Assembly (NCBI GenBank): GCA_937862815.1
Contig: CALMED010000034.1
Span: forward strand, 35,649-99,648
Origin: an uncultured Chitinophagaceae bacterium
GTDB lineage: Bacteria > Bacteroidota > Bacteroidia > Chitinophagales > Chitinophagaceae
DNA length: 64,000 nt
Reading direction: 5' to 3'
Shown here: piece by piece, positions 54,139-62,341 of the stretch
Position numbering within the stretch: the stretch's first letter is position 1
Layout: each line of letters opens with the position of its first letter
Program-made: the position numbers and the translations under genes
Notes under the pieces: model-generated
Told to the model about the DNA's origin: nothing
The model's input: only the letters and a program-made list of their open reading frames with translations
Databases searched by the model: none

Positions 54139-54606
54139 ATGCACAAATACCTGCTTACCTTCCTTCTGCTCCTGCACCTGGCATCCTGCGATTTTTTTTC
54201 GCAACAACCCGGCACTACGCCAGACGACAAAGCCCTGCGGGAACTGATTGGTACCGACCAGGCTTTTTCGTACGATTGCGAAACAAAAGGGTACAAAAAA
54301 GCTTTTATCGATTATGCAGCCCCCGATGCGGTTCTCTTACGGCCCGGCGAGTTGCCCCTGGTGGACGATGCCGTGATCCGGTACATCTCCGCACAGGAAG
54401 ACACATCGTTTACCTTGTCGTGGGAGGTGAAGGGGGGCGACCTGGCTGCATCCGGCGACCTGGGCTACACCTATGGTGTGTACCGGGTTAAAGCCGGCAG
54501 GCAGGAATTGAAAGGAACCTATGTGTCCATCTGGCGGCGCCAGGATGACGGCAGCTGGAAATTTGTGCTGGACAGTGGCAATGCAGGTACCGGCGAGGCG
54601 AATTAA
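54139..54606 (+). CDS. NTF2-like (DUF4440/SnoaL) lipoprotein
   Basis: A 155-residue lipoprotein (lipobox LASC, Cys17). The mature domain has the SnoaL/DUF4440 pattern: ELIGTDQAFSYDCETKGYKKAFIDYAAPDAVLLRPG, AASGDLGYTYGVY and YVSIWRRQDDGSWKFVLDSGN. Such cone-shaped folds bind small molecules or have isomerase-like roles; no substrate can be proposed. TATCTTGC, an imperfect -7 box, ends 3 nt before its ATG. Confidence 0.85.
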   Translation: MHKYLLTFLLLLHLASCDFFSQQPGTTPDDKALRELIGTDQAFSYDCETKGYKKAFIDYAAPDAVLLRPGELPLVDDAVIRYISAQEDTSFTLSWEVKGGDLAASGDLGYTYGVYRVKAGRQELKGTYVSIWRRQDDGSWKFVLDSGNAGTGEAN

Positions 54607-54648
54607 TTATTCCTGTTGCAGTACATTGCAACTCAAAATCAGTAACAC

Positions 54649-55659
54649 ATGTCAACGAAGAAACGGATTGCGCTGGTCACCGGCGGTTACTCGGGTGAAG
54701 CGGTGGTTTCCTACAAATCGGCGAAAACCATTGCCGCTCATCTGGATGCCACCCGCTACGATGTGTTTCTGATTGATATCCGCAGCGACGGGTGGTGGTA
54801 CGTCAACCCATCCGGCGTGGAACAGCCGGTCAACCGGAGCGATTTTTCCATCACCACCGGAACAGATACCGTGACATTTGACGCGGTATTTATTGGTTTG
54901 CATGGAACCCCCGGTGAGGATGGAAAACTGCAGGGGTATTTCGATATGCTGGGCATTCCGTACACATCCTGCAATGCGGCCACATCGGCTATCACCTTCA
55001 ATAAAAGGTACACCGTGGCCGTGGCGGCCTTTGCCGGTATTGCAGTGGCACGCAGCGTACACCTGCTCCGGCACCTGCCCTGGGATATGGGTACAGTTAC
55101 GGCCGGGCTCAACTTTCCGGTGTTTGTAAAACCCAACAACGGCGGCAGCAGCATTGGTATGAGCAAGGTGGATGAACCCGGTGGTCTTGCGGCCGCTATT
55201 GAGAAAGCGTTTGCCGAAGATGACCAGGTGCTGATTGAAGAAATGATCCGGGGCCGCGAGTTTACCATTGGTGTATTTGAACACCGGGGCGAAGTGATTG
55301 CGTTGCCCATGACCGAAGTGCGGGCGCATGCCGATAAGGACTTCTTTGATTTTGAAGCCAAGTACCAGGGCAAAAGCGATGAGGTGACACCTGCTGTTGC
55401 ATCCGTAGAGGAATATGCCCGGGTGAACGAAGCTGCCCGCCGCATTTACCGCATCTTCAACTGTTCGGGGGTTATCCGCATTGACTTTATTTACGAGGAA
55501 TCCAGCCAGCAGCCGTTTATGCTGGAGATTAATACCGTACCCGGACAAAGCGACGCCAGCATTGTTCCTCAGCAGGTACGGGCTTACGGCTGGACCCTGG
55601 ATCAGTTTTATTCGGCTTTGCTGGATGAAGCGATGGCTAAAAAGCAGGAAGAAATTTAA
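54649..55659 (+). CDS. ddl: D-alanine-D-alanine ligase
   Basis: A 336-residue ATP-grasp enzyme. GTPGEDGKLQGYFDMLGIPYTS, VFVKPNNGGSSIGMSKV, GREFTIGVFE and MLEINTVPGQSDASIVPQQ carry substrate, ATP and Mg sites. It makes the D-Ala-D-Ala dipeptide of peptidoglycan. The PASTA protein gene follows 33 nt later on the same strand, so cell-wall functions are grouped. Confidence 0.96.
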   Translation: MSTKKRIALVTGGYSGEAVVSYKSAKTIAAHLDATRYDVFLIDIRSDGWWYVNPSGVEQPVNRSDFSITTGTDTVTFDAVFIGLHGTPGEDGKLQGYFDMLGIPYTSCNAATSAITFNKRYTVAVAAFAGIAVARSVHLLRHLPWDMGTVTAGLNFPVFVKPNNGGSSIGMSKVDEPGGLAAAIEKAFAEDDQVLIEEMIRGREFTIGVFEHRGEVIALPMTEVRAHADKDFFDFEAKYQGKSDEVTPAVASVEEYARVNEAARRIYRIFNCSGVIRIDFIYEESSQQPFMLEINTVPGQSDASIVPQQVRAYGWTLDQFYSALLDEAMAKKQEEI

Positions 55660-55692
55660 ATTCCTAATTTCATAGTTTAAAACGATCCTGAG

Positions 55693-56511
55693 TTGCAATC
55701 GGTCACCAAACGTTCTTTCCTGTTCAACCTGCTGCTGGCGGGTTCGCTGGCATTCGGCGTGCTCTTTCTTTTTTTCTCTTTACTCAACTTTATTACCCGG
55801 CACGGGGAGTACGTAACGGTTCCCGAAGTAAAAGGCAAAGACATAGCGGAAGCGCGCCGGTTACTGGAAGCGCAGGGATTCCGGGTGGAAGTGCAGGACA
55901 GTGTATTCATTGATTCACTGCCCAAACTGTCGGTGATTAAGCAAAGCCCGCTGCCAGCCGAGCTGGTTAAAGTGAACCGTACCATCTACCTCACCGTCAA
56001 CCGGATGGAACCGCCCCTTGTGGAACTGCCCGGCCTCGTAGGCCAGACTTTCCGCAGTGGGGAAATGCTGCTGCGGGCCCTGGGCCTGAAACTGGGCGAT
56101 ACAACCTTAAAGCCCGATTTTGCCGTGGGGTCCATCCTGGAGCAGGCCATTGCTCCCGGAACCCGCATACCTATGGGCACCCGGGTAGACCTTGTGATTG
56201 GCGCCGGGGTGCAAAGCAGCGATATGCCGGTGCCGGCCCTTGTGGGGATGACTTTTGCGGAAGCGAAAGTCTTGCTGGAAACCAGCGGGGTACTCCTGGG
56301 AGCCGTGGTGGCAGATGGCGTGCTGACGGACAGTTCCGCCGCATTTGTGTACAAGCAACATCCGCCGCAGCGCAACGAAGACGGGGCGCCCATCCGCATA
56401 CGGGGCGGCCAGCTGATGGACGTGTGGATCAGCATGGACCGCAGCAAAATTGATTCGTTGCGTACGAAACGCAGCGAACCGCAAACCATCACGACAGAAA
56501 ACGAATATTAA
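55693..56511 (+). CDS. PASTA-domain membrane protein with TTG start
   Basis: A 272-residue protein. The only start consistent with the N-terminal membrane segment (SFLFNLLLAGSLAFGVLFLFF) is TTG at 55693: a stop lies at 55678-55680 in the frame and there is no ATG or GTG before the helix. Three PASTA domains follow: residues ~42-103 (VPEVKGKDIAEARRLL), ~110-172 (ELPGLVGQTFRSGEMLL) and ~178-245 (VPALVGMTFAEAKVLL). PASTA domains bind peptidoglycan fragments; there is no kinase or penicillin-binding domain here. Function as a wall-linked protein is likely. Confidence 0.85.
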   Translation: MQSVTKRSFLFNLLLAGSLAFGVLFLFFSLLNFITRHGEYVTVPEVKGKDIAEARRLLEAQGFRVEVQDSVFIDSLPKLSVIKQSPLPAELVKVNRTIYLTVNRMEPPLVELPGLVGQTFRSGEMLLRALGLKLGDTTLKPDFAVGSILEQAIAPGTRIPMGTRVDLVIGAGVQSSDMPVPALVGMTFAEAKVLLETSGVLLGAVVADGVLTDSSAAFVYKQHPPQRNEDGAPIRIRGGQLMDVWISMDRSKIDSLRTKRSEPQTITTENEY

Positions 56512-56528
56512 TAACAAGCAACATCAAC

Positions 56529-56837
56529 ATGACAACAATCACCCCCGAAGAATTAAAGGCACGTATGGATGCCGGTGCAGAGGTTCATCTCGTGGACGTG
56601 CGGGAACCCTCCGAAAACGCAGTGTATAACATCGGCGGTATCCTGCTGCCGGTTGGACAAATCATGGCTATGCAGACAGATGCCATTGATCACCTCAAAG
56701 ACAAAGAAGTGATTTTTTATTGCCGCAGCGGGGTACGCAGCGCCAATGCGGCCCAGTTTGCGGAGACGATGGGATTCACCCAAACGGTGAACCTGACGGG
56801 TGGTATGCTGGCCTGGCAGGATAAGTTTGGTGGCTGA
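56529..56837 (+). CDS. Rhodanese-like domain protein
   Basis: A 102-residue single rhodanese domain. The active-site cysteine is Cys65 in FYCRSGVRS, and the family blocks VDVREPSE and LTGGMLAW are present. It could carry persulfide sulfur or act in sulfur transfer. It follows the PASTA gene by 17 nt and ends before a shared terminator. Confidence 0.93.
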   Translation: MTTITPEELKARMDAGAEVHLVDVREPSENAVYNIGGILLPVGQIMAMQTDAIDHLKDKEVIFYCRSGVRSANAAQFAETMGFTQTVNLTGGMLAWQDKFGG

Positions 56838-56850
56838 TTACAAGCAAATA

Positions 56851-56888
56851 AAAAAAGAGGGGGCATCCGGTAAAGATGCCCCCTCTTT
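56851..56888 (-). terminator. Shared hairpin terminator between convergent rhodanese and TonB-receptor genes
   Basis: AAAGAGGGGGCATC and GATGCCCCCTCTTT form a perfect 14-bp stem with a 7-nt loop. The A run on its left gives a proper T run only on the minus strand, so it ends the TonB-receptor transcript, and may also stop plus-strand transcription. Confidence 0.92.
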
Positions 56889-56891
56889 GCA

Positions 56892-59345
56892 TTACAGGCG
56901 GATGTTCAGCGCCAGCATTACGTTTCTGCCGGCCATGGGGTAGAAAAAGTTTTCTGTTACCAGCTGGTTGATATAAATGTAGCTGTATGTGTAACCGTTG
57001 GTTTCAAACAGCGTGTTCCACAGGTTGTTTACCTGGAAGATGAGGTCTGTTTTGGTGCTTAGGCGGGTAGGGATGGTCCAGCTCCACCGCAGGTCCTGCA
57101 CAAAATAACCTTTGAGCAGCCGGCCGGGGTCAGCCGTGTTGTCCATAAACTGGTTGCTGACCGCTTTACTGATGAGGCTCAGCGTCTGTCCTTTGGCCGG
57201 TTGCACGTGTATGCTGAAACTGCTCACCCAATCGGGCGAAAAACTCATGGGGGTGGAGGTGTAGTTTTTTGTCTGCTGATTCACCAGGTCGAAGTTGGCA
57301 TCGTATACCGGTACGGCATCGGTGTAGTTCAGGATGCGGTTTCGGCTCCAGGTAAGATTGCCCTCCGCCTGCAGCCAGTTGGTAAACTGGTAGGCGCCCT
57401 GGAGTTCCAGTCCCAGCCGGTAACTGTTGGGCACGTTGGTGCGGATGGCGTCGCCCACATCGTTGATGCGGCCGGTGAGCACCAACTGGTCTTTGTACCG
57501 CATGAAAAAGAAATTGACATTCCAGTTGTACCGGCCGGCCGTACGGGTAACACCTGCTTCCACATTGTGCAATTGCTCCCGCTGTGGACGTGGGTCGGTA
57601 GTCTCCCGTTCGTAATCATCGCGGTTCGGCTCTTTGTTACCCAGCGCATAGGATCCGTAAACGGTGTAGCCGTTTTTCCGGTACGTAAGGCCCAGCTTGG
57701 GGTTGAGGAATCCAAACTGATCATCTACGTCAACGGTGGGGTATTTACGTGTTCCGGTGAAGGTGTAGCGTACGGCCCGGTATTGCAGGTCGGTGAACAA
57801 CTCCAGCTGCGGGGTGAGCCGGTAGTTCCACTTGGCATAGGTGTTGATGTCTTTTTTCACCGCTTCAAAATCGTACCAGCGGTAGCCTTTGGGAATCCCG
57901 ATGGCGGCCCAGGGGATTTCCCCGAAATGATCGCCCTGGTAGATGCTGTAGCCGCCTCCCAGGATGAATTCGTGTTTGTCTTTGCGGTATTCCACGGTGT
58001 ACAATCCGCCATAGAAATCATTGTCGAGCCACAGCTGGCGGATGAGGTCGGTGCGGCGTACCAGCGTATTGCCTATCTGCACATCGGGCAGTCCGTAGCT
58101 GCTGAAGCGGTTGTTGTGCCGGTATTGCTCATAGTATCCGGCGCCTTTGGAGTAGAAGAGGGTGAGGTTGGTGCTGAGGTGGCTGTTCCAGGCATGATTC
58201 AGGAAAAACTGGTAATGATCCTGCTGGTAATTGTCAGTTTGGTTCTCATACGTGTAAACGTTGAACCGCCGCGGATGGCTGTTGAAGAGGTTGAGCGAAT
58301 CCTGCCGGGTGAAGTAAAGAACTCCCTGGTTGTTGAAGTAATGGTTCAGCAGGGCATCGGGTTGGTTGCGGAGTTTCGCCTCCGGAATGCCGTTCCAGGC
58401 CTGGTAGGTTTTCTCCTTGCCGCTGATGATATTGAACCGTATGGATGTTTTTTCCGTGAGGTAGGCGCCGCTGAGGTAAAACGACTGGAGGTCGGTACTG
58501 GCCCGGTCAATGAATCCGTCGCTGGTAATACGGCTGAGGCGGGCATCCAGGGTAAAATGATTGTTTAGCAGCCCGGAACCGGCGCGAACGGTGTTTTTCC
58601 AGGTGTTAAAAGAGCCGAAACTGTTGTTGACTTCGGCATAGGCTTTTTCCTGGAATTCGTTGGTGCTGAAGTTCATGGTGGCGCCAAAAGCTCCTGCTCC
58701 GTTGGTGGAAGTGCCCACGCCCCGCTGAATCTGCACGCTGTTTACGGAGGAGGCAAGGTCGGGCAGGTTCACAAAAAACAGACCCTGGCTTTCGGCATCG
58801 TTGTAGGGGATGCCGTTGATGGTCATGTTAATGCGGGTGGCATCCGATCCGCGGATGCGCAGGCCGGTGTAGCCAATGCCCGTGCCGGCATCGCTGGTGA
58901 CCACCACGGAAGGGGTGCTGTTGAGCAGAAAGGGGATGTCCTGGCCCAGGTTGCGTTTCTCCAGGTCGGCCCGGGTGAGGGTGGTCTTGGCAAACGGGGC
59001 ATGGTCGGCCGCCCGCGTGGCCCGGATTTCGATGGGCTGCAGGAACAGCCCCTGCATTTCCAGTTCAATGCTCAGCCTGGTTTCTTCCCGCAGAAGTTCA
59101 ACCGGCTGCTCCCATTGGCGGAAGCCCACGGAGCTCACCTGCAATTGGTACGTGCCCTTTCGGCCGGCTTCCAGGCGGAAAGTTCCCTTTTCGTCGGTTG
59201 TGGTGGAGGCAGCGCCTTTCAGCGTTACGGTTGCCCCGGATAAGGGGGTTTGGTTGGCGTCGGACACGGTGCCGGTCAGCCGGTACTGTGCCATGGAAAT
59301 CTGTTGTGTTACGAACACAAACATTCCCAGCATCAATTTTTTCAT
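56892..59345 (-). CDS. TonB-dependent outer-membrane receptor, predicted thiamine transporter
   Basis: An 817-residue receptor. Signal peptide, then a carboxypeptidase-regulatory domain (~22-105, GTVSDANQTPLSGATVTL), a plug (FLLNSTPSVVVTSDAGTGIGYTGLRIRGSDATRINMTINGIPYND, split across blocks) and a 22-strand-type barrel ending in an aromatic/hydrophobic residue (ALNIRL). A TPP riboswitch lies between its promoter and start, so I infer thiamine or a thiamine derivative as the cargo; direct substrate evidence is absent. Stop is adjacent to the shared terminator. Confidence 0.92.
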   Translation of the reverse strand: MKKLMLGMFVFVTQQISMAQYRLTGTVSDANQTPLSGATVTLKGAASTTTDEKGTFRLEAGRKGTYQLQVSSVGFRQWEQPVELLREETRLSIELEMQGLFLQPIEIRATRAADHAPFAKTTLTRADLEKRNLGQDIPFLLNSTPSVVVTSDAGTGIGYTGLRIRGSDATRINMTINGIPYNDAESQGLFFVNLPDLASSVNSVQIQRGVGTSTNGAGAFGATMNFSTNEFQEKAYAEVNNSFGSFNTWKNTVRAGSGLLNNHFTLDARLSRITSDGFIDRASTDLQSFYLSGAYLTEKTSIRFNIISGKEKTYQAWNGIPEAKLRNQPDALLNHYFNNQGVLYFTRQDSLNLFNSHPRRFNVYTYENQTDNYQQDHYQFFLNHAWNSHLSTNLTLFYSKGAGYYEQYRHNNRFSSYGLPDVQIGNTLVRRTDLIRQLWLDNDFYGGLYTVEYRKDKHEFILGGGYSIYQGDHFGEIPWAAIGIPKGYRWYDFEAVKKDINTYAKWNYRLTPQLELFTDLQYRAVRYTFTGTRKYPTVDVDDQFGFLNPKLGLTYRKNGYTVYGSYALGNKEPNRDDYERETTDPRPQREQLHNVEAGVTRTAGRYNWNVNFFFMRYKDQLVLTGRINDVGDAIRTNVPNSYRLGLELQGAYQFTNWLQAEGNLTWSRNRILNYTDAVPVYDANFDLVNQQTKNYTSTPMSFSPDWVSSFSIHVQPAKGQTLSLISKAVSNQFMDNTADPGRLLKGYFVQDLRWSWTIPTRLSTKTDLIFQVNNLWNTLFETNGYTYSYIYINQLVTENFFYPMAGRNVMLALNIRL

Positions 59346-59417
59346 TGCACAAATCTTTTTACGTTAAAAAATTGAAACGGAAATGCTGCGAAACGGAGAG
59401 AGGAAATACGGCGGAGC

Positions 59418-59510
59418 CTCCATCCCTGCGCAGGCATTACCCTGATCAGGTTCTGCGGGTGTGATCTCAGCTCCCGAACACGGTCAATGTTCGGGGGCAC
59501 CCCGGGAATC
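59418..59510 (-). promoter_or_regulatory. TPP (THI-box) riboswitch
   Basis: Minus-strand landmarks match the TPP aptamer: GGGGTGC at the 5' side, a P3 hairpin (CCCGAACA...TGTTCGGG, 59472-59495), CTGAGA (59465-59470), ACCC...GAACCTGATC, and AGGGTAATGCCTGCGCAGGGA. It sits 72 nt before the TonB-receptor ATG. Expected effect: repression of the receptor when thiamine pyrophosphate is abundant. Confidence 0.93.
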
Positions 59511-59544
59511 TGTGCGGCCGTCCCATCCGGGCCCGGTCGCGCCA

Positions 59545-59552
59545 CAAAAGTA
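59545..59552 (-). promoter_or_regulatory. TACTTTTG -7 box upstream of the TPP riboswitch
   Basis: Exact TAnnTTTG match on the minus strand about 35 nt before the aptamer begins. Confidence 0.55.
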
Positions 59553-59612
59553 AAATCTTTTAACTGTTTGTAACATTTTGTTTAGAAAGCCGTATCAAAG
59601 AAAACAGCAAAT

Positions 59613-60329
59613 ATGCGGCACGTATTGAATTTCATCCTTTTTATGCTGGTTCTGCCGGCACTGCAGGCGCAACAGGTTCACCAGAATCCCGATGCAGAAA
59701 TGCGCAACGTACAGGGATTCCGCTCCATCCAGGTGGGCGACGGAATTGAATTATTTCTATCCCAGGGGAGTGAGGAGGAGGTGGCGGTAAGCGCCTCACG
59801 CGACAATTATCGTCAGCGGTTGAAAACGGACGTGAAAGACGGGGTGCTACGGATTTACTACGACCGGGAGTCGTTGAGCGACTGGACCGGCACCGCGAAG
59901 AAGTTGCGGGCGTATGTTTCTTTCCGCAGCCTGGAAAAGATCACCGCAACTGCCGGTAGCCAGGTGCACCTGGAAGGCGTGCTGCGGGTAAAGGACCTGG
60001 TAATTGTACTGCATTCGGGCGCTCACTTCCGGGGGCGGCTCGAGACGGGCAGCCTTGCACTGGAGGCTGCCAGCGGCGCCAAAGCCGAATTATCGGGTTC
60101 CACCGGCACCTTTCAGGCCAAAGCCGAAAGCGGCGCCCGGGTGGATGCGTATGGCATCGCCAGCGGGAAAGCGGATATCCGGGTGTCTTCCGGTGCCCGG
60201 GTACAGGCTACCATTGAGGAGGAAATGAAGTTATATGCGTCATCCGGAGGAGCCATTCATTATAAAGGCAAAGGACGTATCAGCAGCGTGGAAACCAAAA
60301 TGGGTTCGGTTGTTCGCCGGGAAGAATAA
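59613..60329 (+). CDS. GIN-domain (DUF2807) secreted protein, copy 1
   Basis: A 238-residue protein with a signal peptide ending near LQAQ. The GIN/auto-transporter-head-like domain is recognised by VQGFRSIQVGDGIELFLSQG, VKDGVLRIYYD and short Gly/Ser/Ala-rich repeats that would form a right-handed beta helix (GSQVHLEGVL, SSGARVQATI). Its function is not established. It shares its order of blocks with the next gene, so the pair arose by duplication. Confidence 0.85.
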   Translation: MRHVLNFILFMLVLPALQAQQVHQNPDAEMRNVQGFRSIQVGDGIELFLSQGSEEEVAVSASRDNYRQRLKTDVKDGVLRIYYDRESLSDWTGTAKKLRAYVSFRSLEKITATAGSQVHLEGVLRVKDLVIVLHSGAHFRGRLETGSLALEAASGAKAELSGSTGTFQAKAESGARVDAYGIASGKADIRVSSGARVQATIEEEMKLYASSGGAIHYKGKGRISSVETKMGSVVRREE

Positions 60330-60444
60330 TTCATAACGTTCAAATACAGTCATCTGAAATAGCCATAACGAAAATTCGATACCAACTACAATGATCTTTC
60401 AGGCTATTTTATATGACCATTAAAAAAACAATAATAAAGAACAT

Positions 60445-61176
60445 ATGAAACAATTGTGTGTAGTGTTACTCAGCCAGGTCTTCTTCTTTGCCACCAGCCT
60501 GGCCCAGGATGTGCTGGTGGTAAAGGATCCCAATGCGGAGTTGCGTCCCGTGGGTGGATATACCGGCATTCATGTATCGCATGCCATTGATGTGATCATC
60601 AAGCAGGGTAAAGAACAGGCCGTGGTGGTGAGTGCGGCGGAGCCAAAAGTGCGGGATCGCATCCGTACGGAAGTGAAAGACGGTGTGTTGCGGATCTGGT
60701 ACGATCCTGCCACCACAATGCGGTGGAACAGGGATGCAACCCGGTTGCGTGCCTATGTATCTGTCACAGAAATCCGCAGCCTTTATGCTACCGGCGCCAG
60801 CAATATCAAAGTGGATGGCATCCTGCGGGGCGAAGAACTGAAACTCGGACTGCATGGGGCTTCTTCTTTCAAAGGCGAGGTGGCGTATAATCAACTCAAC
60901 GCAGAGCAGACCGGAGCCTCGGACGCTCATATCCGCGGCCGGGTTGCCAACCTGGTGGTGGTGGTGAGTGGGGCCAGCGACTTCAAAGGATATGAACTGG
61001 TTACCGATCTGTGCCGTGCAACGGCTTCCGGGGCTTCCGATATTAAAATAACCGTAAATAAAGACCTGAAAGCCACGGCCAGCGGGGCCAGCGATATCGG
61101 CTTCCGGGGGGAGGGCGTGCTCAGTGAGTTCCGCACCAGCGGATCGGGGAGTGTGCGGAAGCGGGAGCAGCGTTAA
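60445..61176 (+). CDS. GIN-domain (DUF2807) secreted protein, copy 2
   Basis: A 243-residue paralog of the preceding gene, with a signal peptide ending near SLAQ. It keeps VGGYTGIHVSHAIDVIIKQG, VKDGVLRIWYDPAT and repeated TGASD/SGASD units, spaced as turns of a beta helix (about residues 120-235). The 115-nt spacer before it is AT-rich and contains an AAATAGCC/GGCTATTT inverted pair that may end copy 1 transcription. Function unknown. Confidence 0.85.
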   Translation: MKQLCVVLLSQVFFFATSLAQDVLVVKDPNAELRPVGGYTGIHVSHAIDVIIKQGKEQAVVVSAAEPKVRDRIRTEVKDGVLRIWYDPATTMRWNRDATRLRAYVSVTEIRSLYATGASNIKVDGILRGEELKLGLHGASSFKGEVAYNQLNAEQTGASDAHIRGRVANLVVVVSGASDFKGYELVTDLCRATASGASDIKITVNKDLKATASGASDIGFRGEGVLSEFRTSGSGSVRKREQR

Positions 61177-61231
61177 TTTACCGGGGTATGATCCTCCATT
61201 AGGATGATTATCGGTTAAAATTCATTTTTCG

Positions 61232-61263
61232 TTTGGTGACATGGTTTGTAAATGTTATTTTTG
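61232..61263 (+). promoter_or_regulatory. Canonical promoter of tRNA-fMet
   Basis: TTTG at 61232-61235, a 20-bp spacer, then TATTTTTG at 61256-61263, ending 10 nt before the tRNA 5' end. Complete match to the TTTG/TAnnTTTG architecture. Confidence 0.85.
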
Positions 61264-61273
61264 CCCTCCAAAT

Positions 61274-61347
<74 letters not shown>

Positions 61348-61348
<1 letters not shown>

Positions 61349-61383
61349 AGCCCCCTGCCTGTGGCGGGGGGCTTCTGTTTTTT
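61348..61383 (+). terminator. Intrinsic terminator after tRNA-fMet
   Basis: AAGCCCCC and GGGGGCTT form an 8-bp stem with an 11-nt loop, followed by CTG and six T. It begins at the last base of the tRNA CCA. Confidence 0.88.
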
Positions 61384-61416
61384 GCAATAATTTTCTGATC
61401 AGAATCTGCCAGGTAC

Positions 61417-62286
61417 ATGAAAGTCGGTTTTGTCAATATTTTTGGTAAGCCCAATGCCGGGAAAAGTACACTGCTGAATGCCCTGCTGGGCGAGAAGCTG
61501 GCCATTATCTCCCCCAAAGTGCAAACCACCCGGCATCGCATTAAGGGTATCCTCACCGACACAAATTACCAGGTTGTTTTATCCGATACACCGGGCATCA
61601 TCGAGCCGAAGTACAAGCTCCAGGAAAAAATGATGCAGGGCGTAAAGAGCGCCCTGGAGGATGCCGATGTGGCCCTTTTGCTGGTGGATGTAAAAGACGA
61701 CTGGCAGGAAAACGACCAGCTGTTTGCTTCCTTATCCCTGGCGGTGCCCTGCATCGTTGTAATCAACAAACTGGATACAGTGGGCCCGAAACAGCTGGAA
61801 GAAGCCCGGCAGTTTTTTGCCGCTCGTCAGTATTGCCGCTCGGTGCTCACCGTTTCCGCACTTTCCGGGATCAACAAAAAGAATTTTTTGAAGCCGATCC
61901 TCGAATTATTACCCGAGGGCGAGCCCTTTTTTGAGGAAGACCAGCTCACGGATCTCAATACCCGCTTTTTTGTGGGCGAGCTCATCCGGGAAAAGATTTT
62001 TCAATTGTTTGAAGAGGAAATTCCTTACCACACCACCGTGCTGGTAACGTCATACAAGGAGCAGGAAAATATTACCCGCATCACCGCTGATATCATTGTT
62101 CAGCGGGAAACTCAAAAAGCCATTCTCATAGGCAAGGGAGGGCAGATGATCCGGCAACTGGGGATATTGTCGCGGGCCGACATTGAAAAATTCATTGACG
62201 GGAAAGTATACCTGGAACTGTTTGTGAAAGTGCGTCCAAAATGGCGCGACAATGACCTGTTTCTGCGTGAATACGGCTATTTCTGA
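61417..62286 (+). CDS. era: GTPase Era
   Basis: A 289-residue GTPase with G1 GKPNAGKST (residues 10-18), G3 DTPG and G4 NKLD, then the C-terminal KH domain (ILIGKGGQMIRQLG) that binds 16S rRNA near its 3' end. It checks 30S subunit maturation. It lies 69 nt after the tRNA-fMet CCA, and der follows 55 nt later. Confidence 0.97.
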   Translation: MKVGFVNIFGKPNAGKSTLLNALLGEKLAIISPKVQTTRHRIKGILTDTNYQVVLSDTPGIIEPKYKLQEKMMQGVKSALEDADVALLLVDVKDDWQENDQLFASLSLAVPCIVVINKLDTVGPKQLEEARQFFAARQYCRSVLTVSALSGINKKNFLKPILELLPEGEPFFEEDQLTDLNTRFFVGELIREKIFQLFEEEIPYHTTVLVTSYKEQENITRITADIIVQRETQKAILIGKGGQMIRQLGILSRADIEKFIDGKVYLELFVKVRPKWRDNDLFLREYGYF

Positions 62287-62317
62287 CCGCTGAGAGGGCT
62301 GTCCTGTTTTATTTCAG

Positions 62318-62325
62318 TATTTTTG
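62318..62325 (+). promoter_or_regulatory. TATTTTTG -7 box for der
   Basis: Exact TAnnTTTG match 16 nt before the der ATG, in the 55-nt era-der gap. Confidence 0.5.
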
Positions 62326-62341
62326 CCGTTAATTTTTTTCT

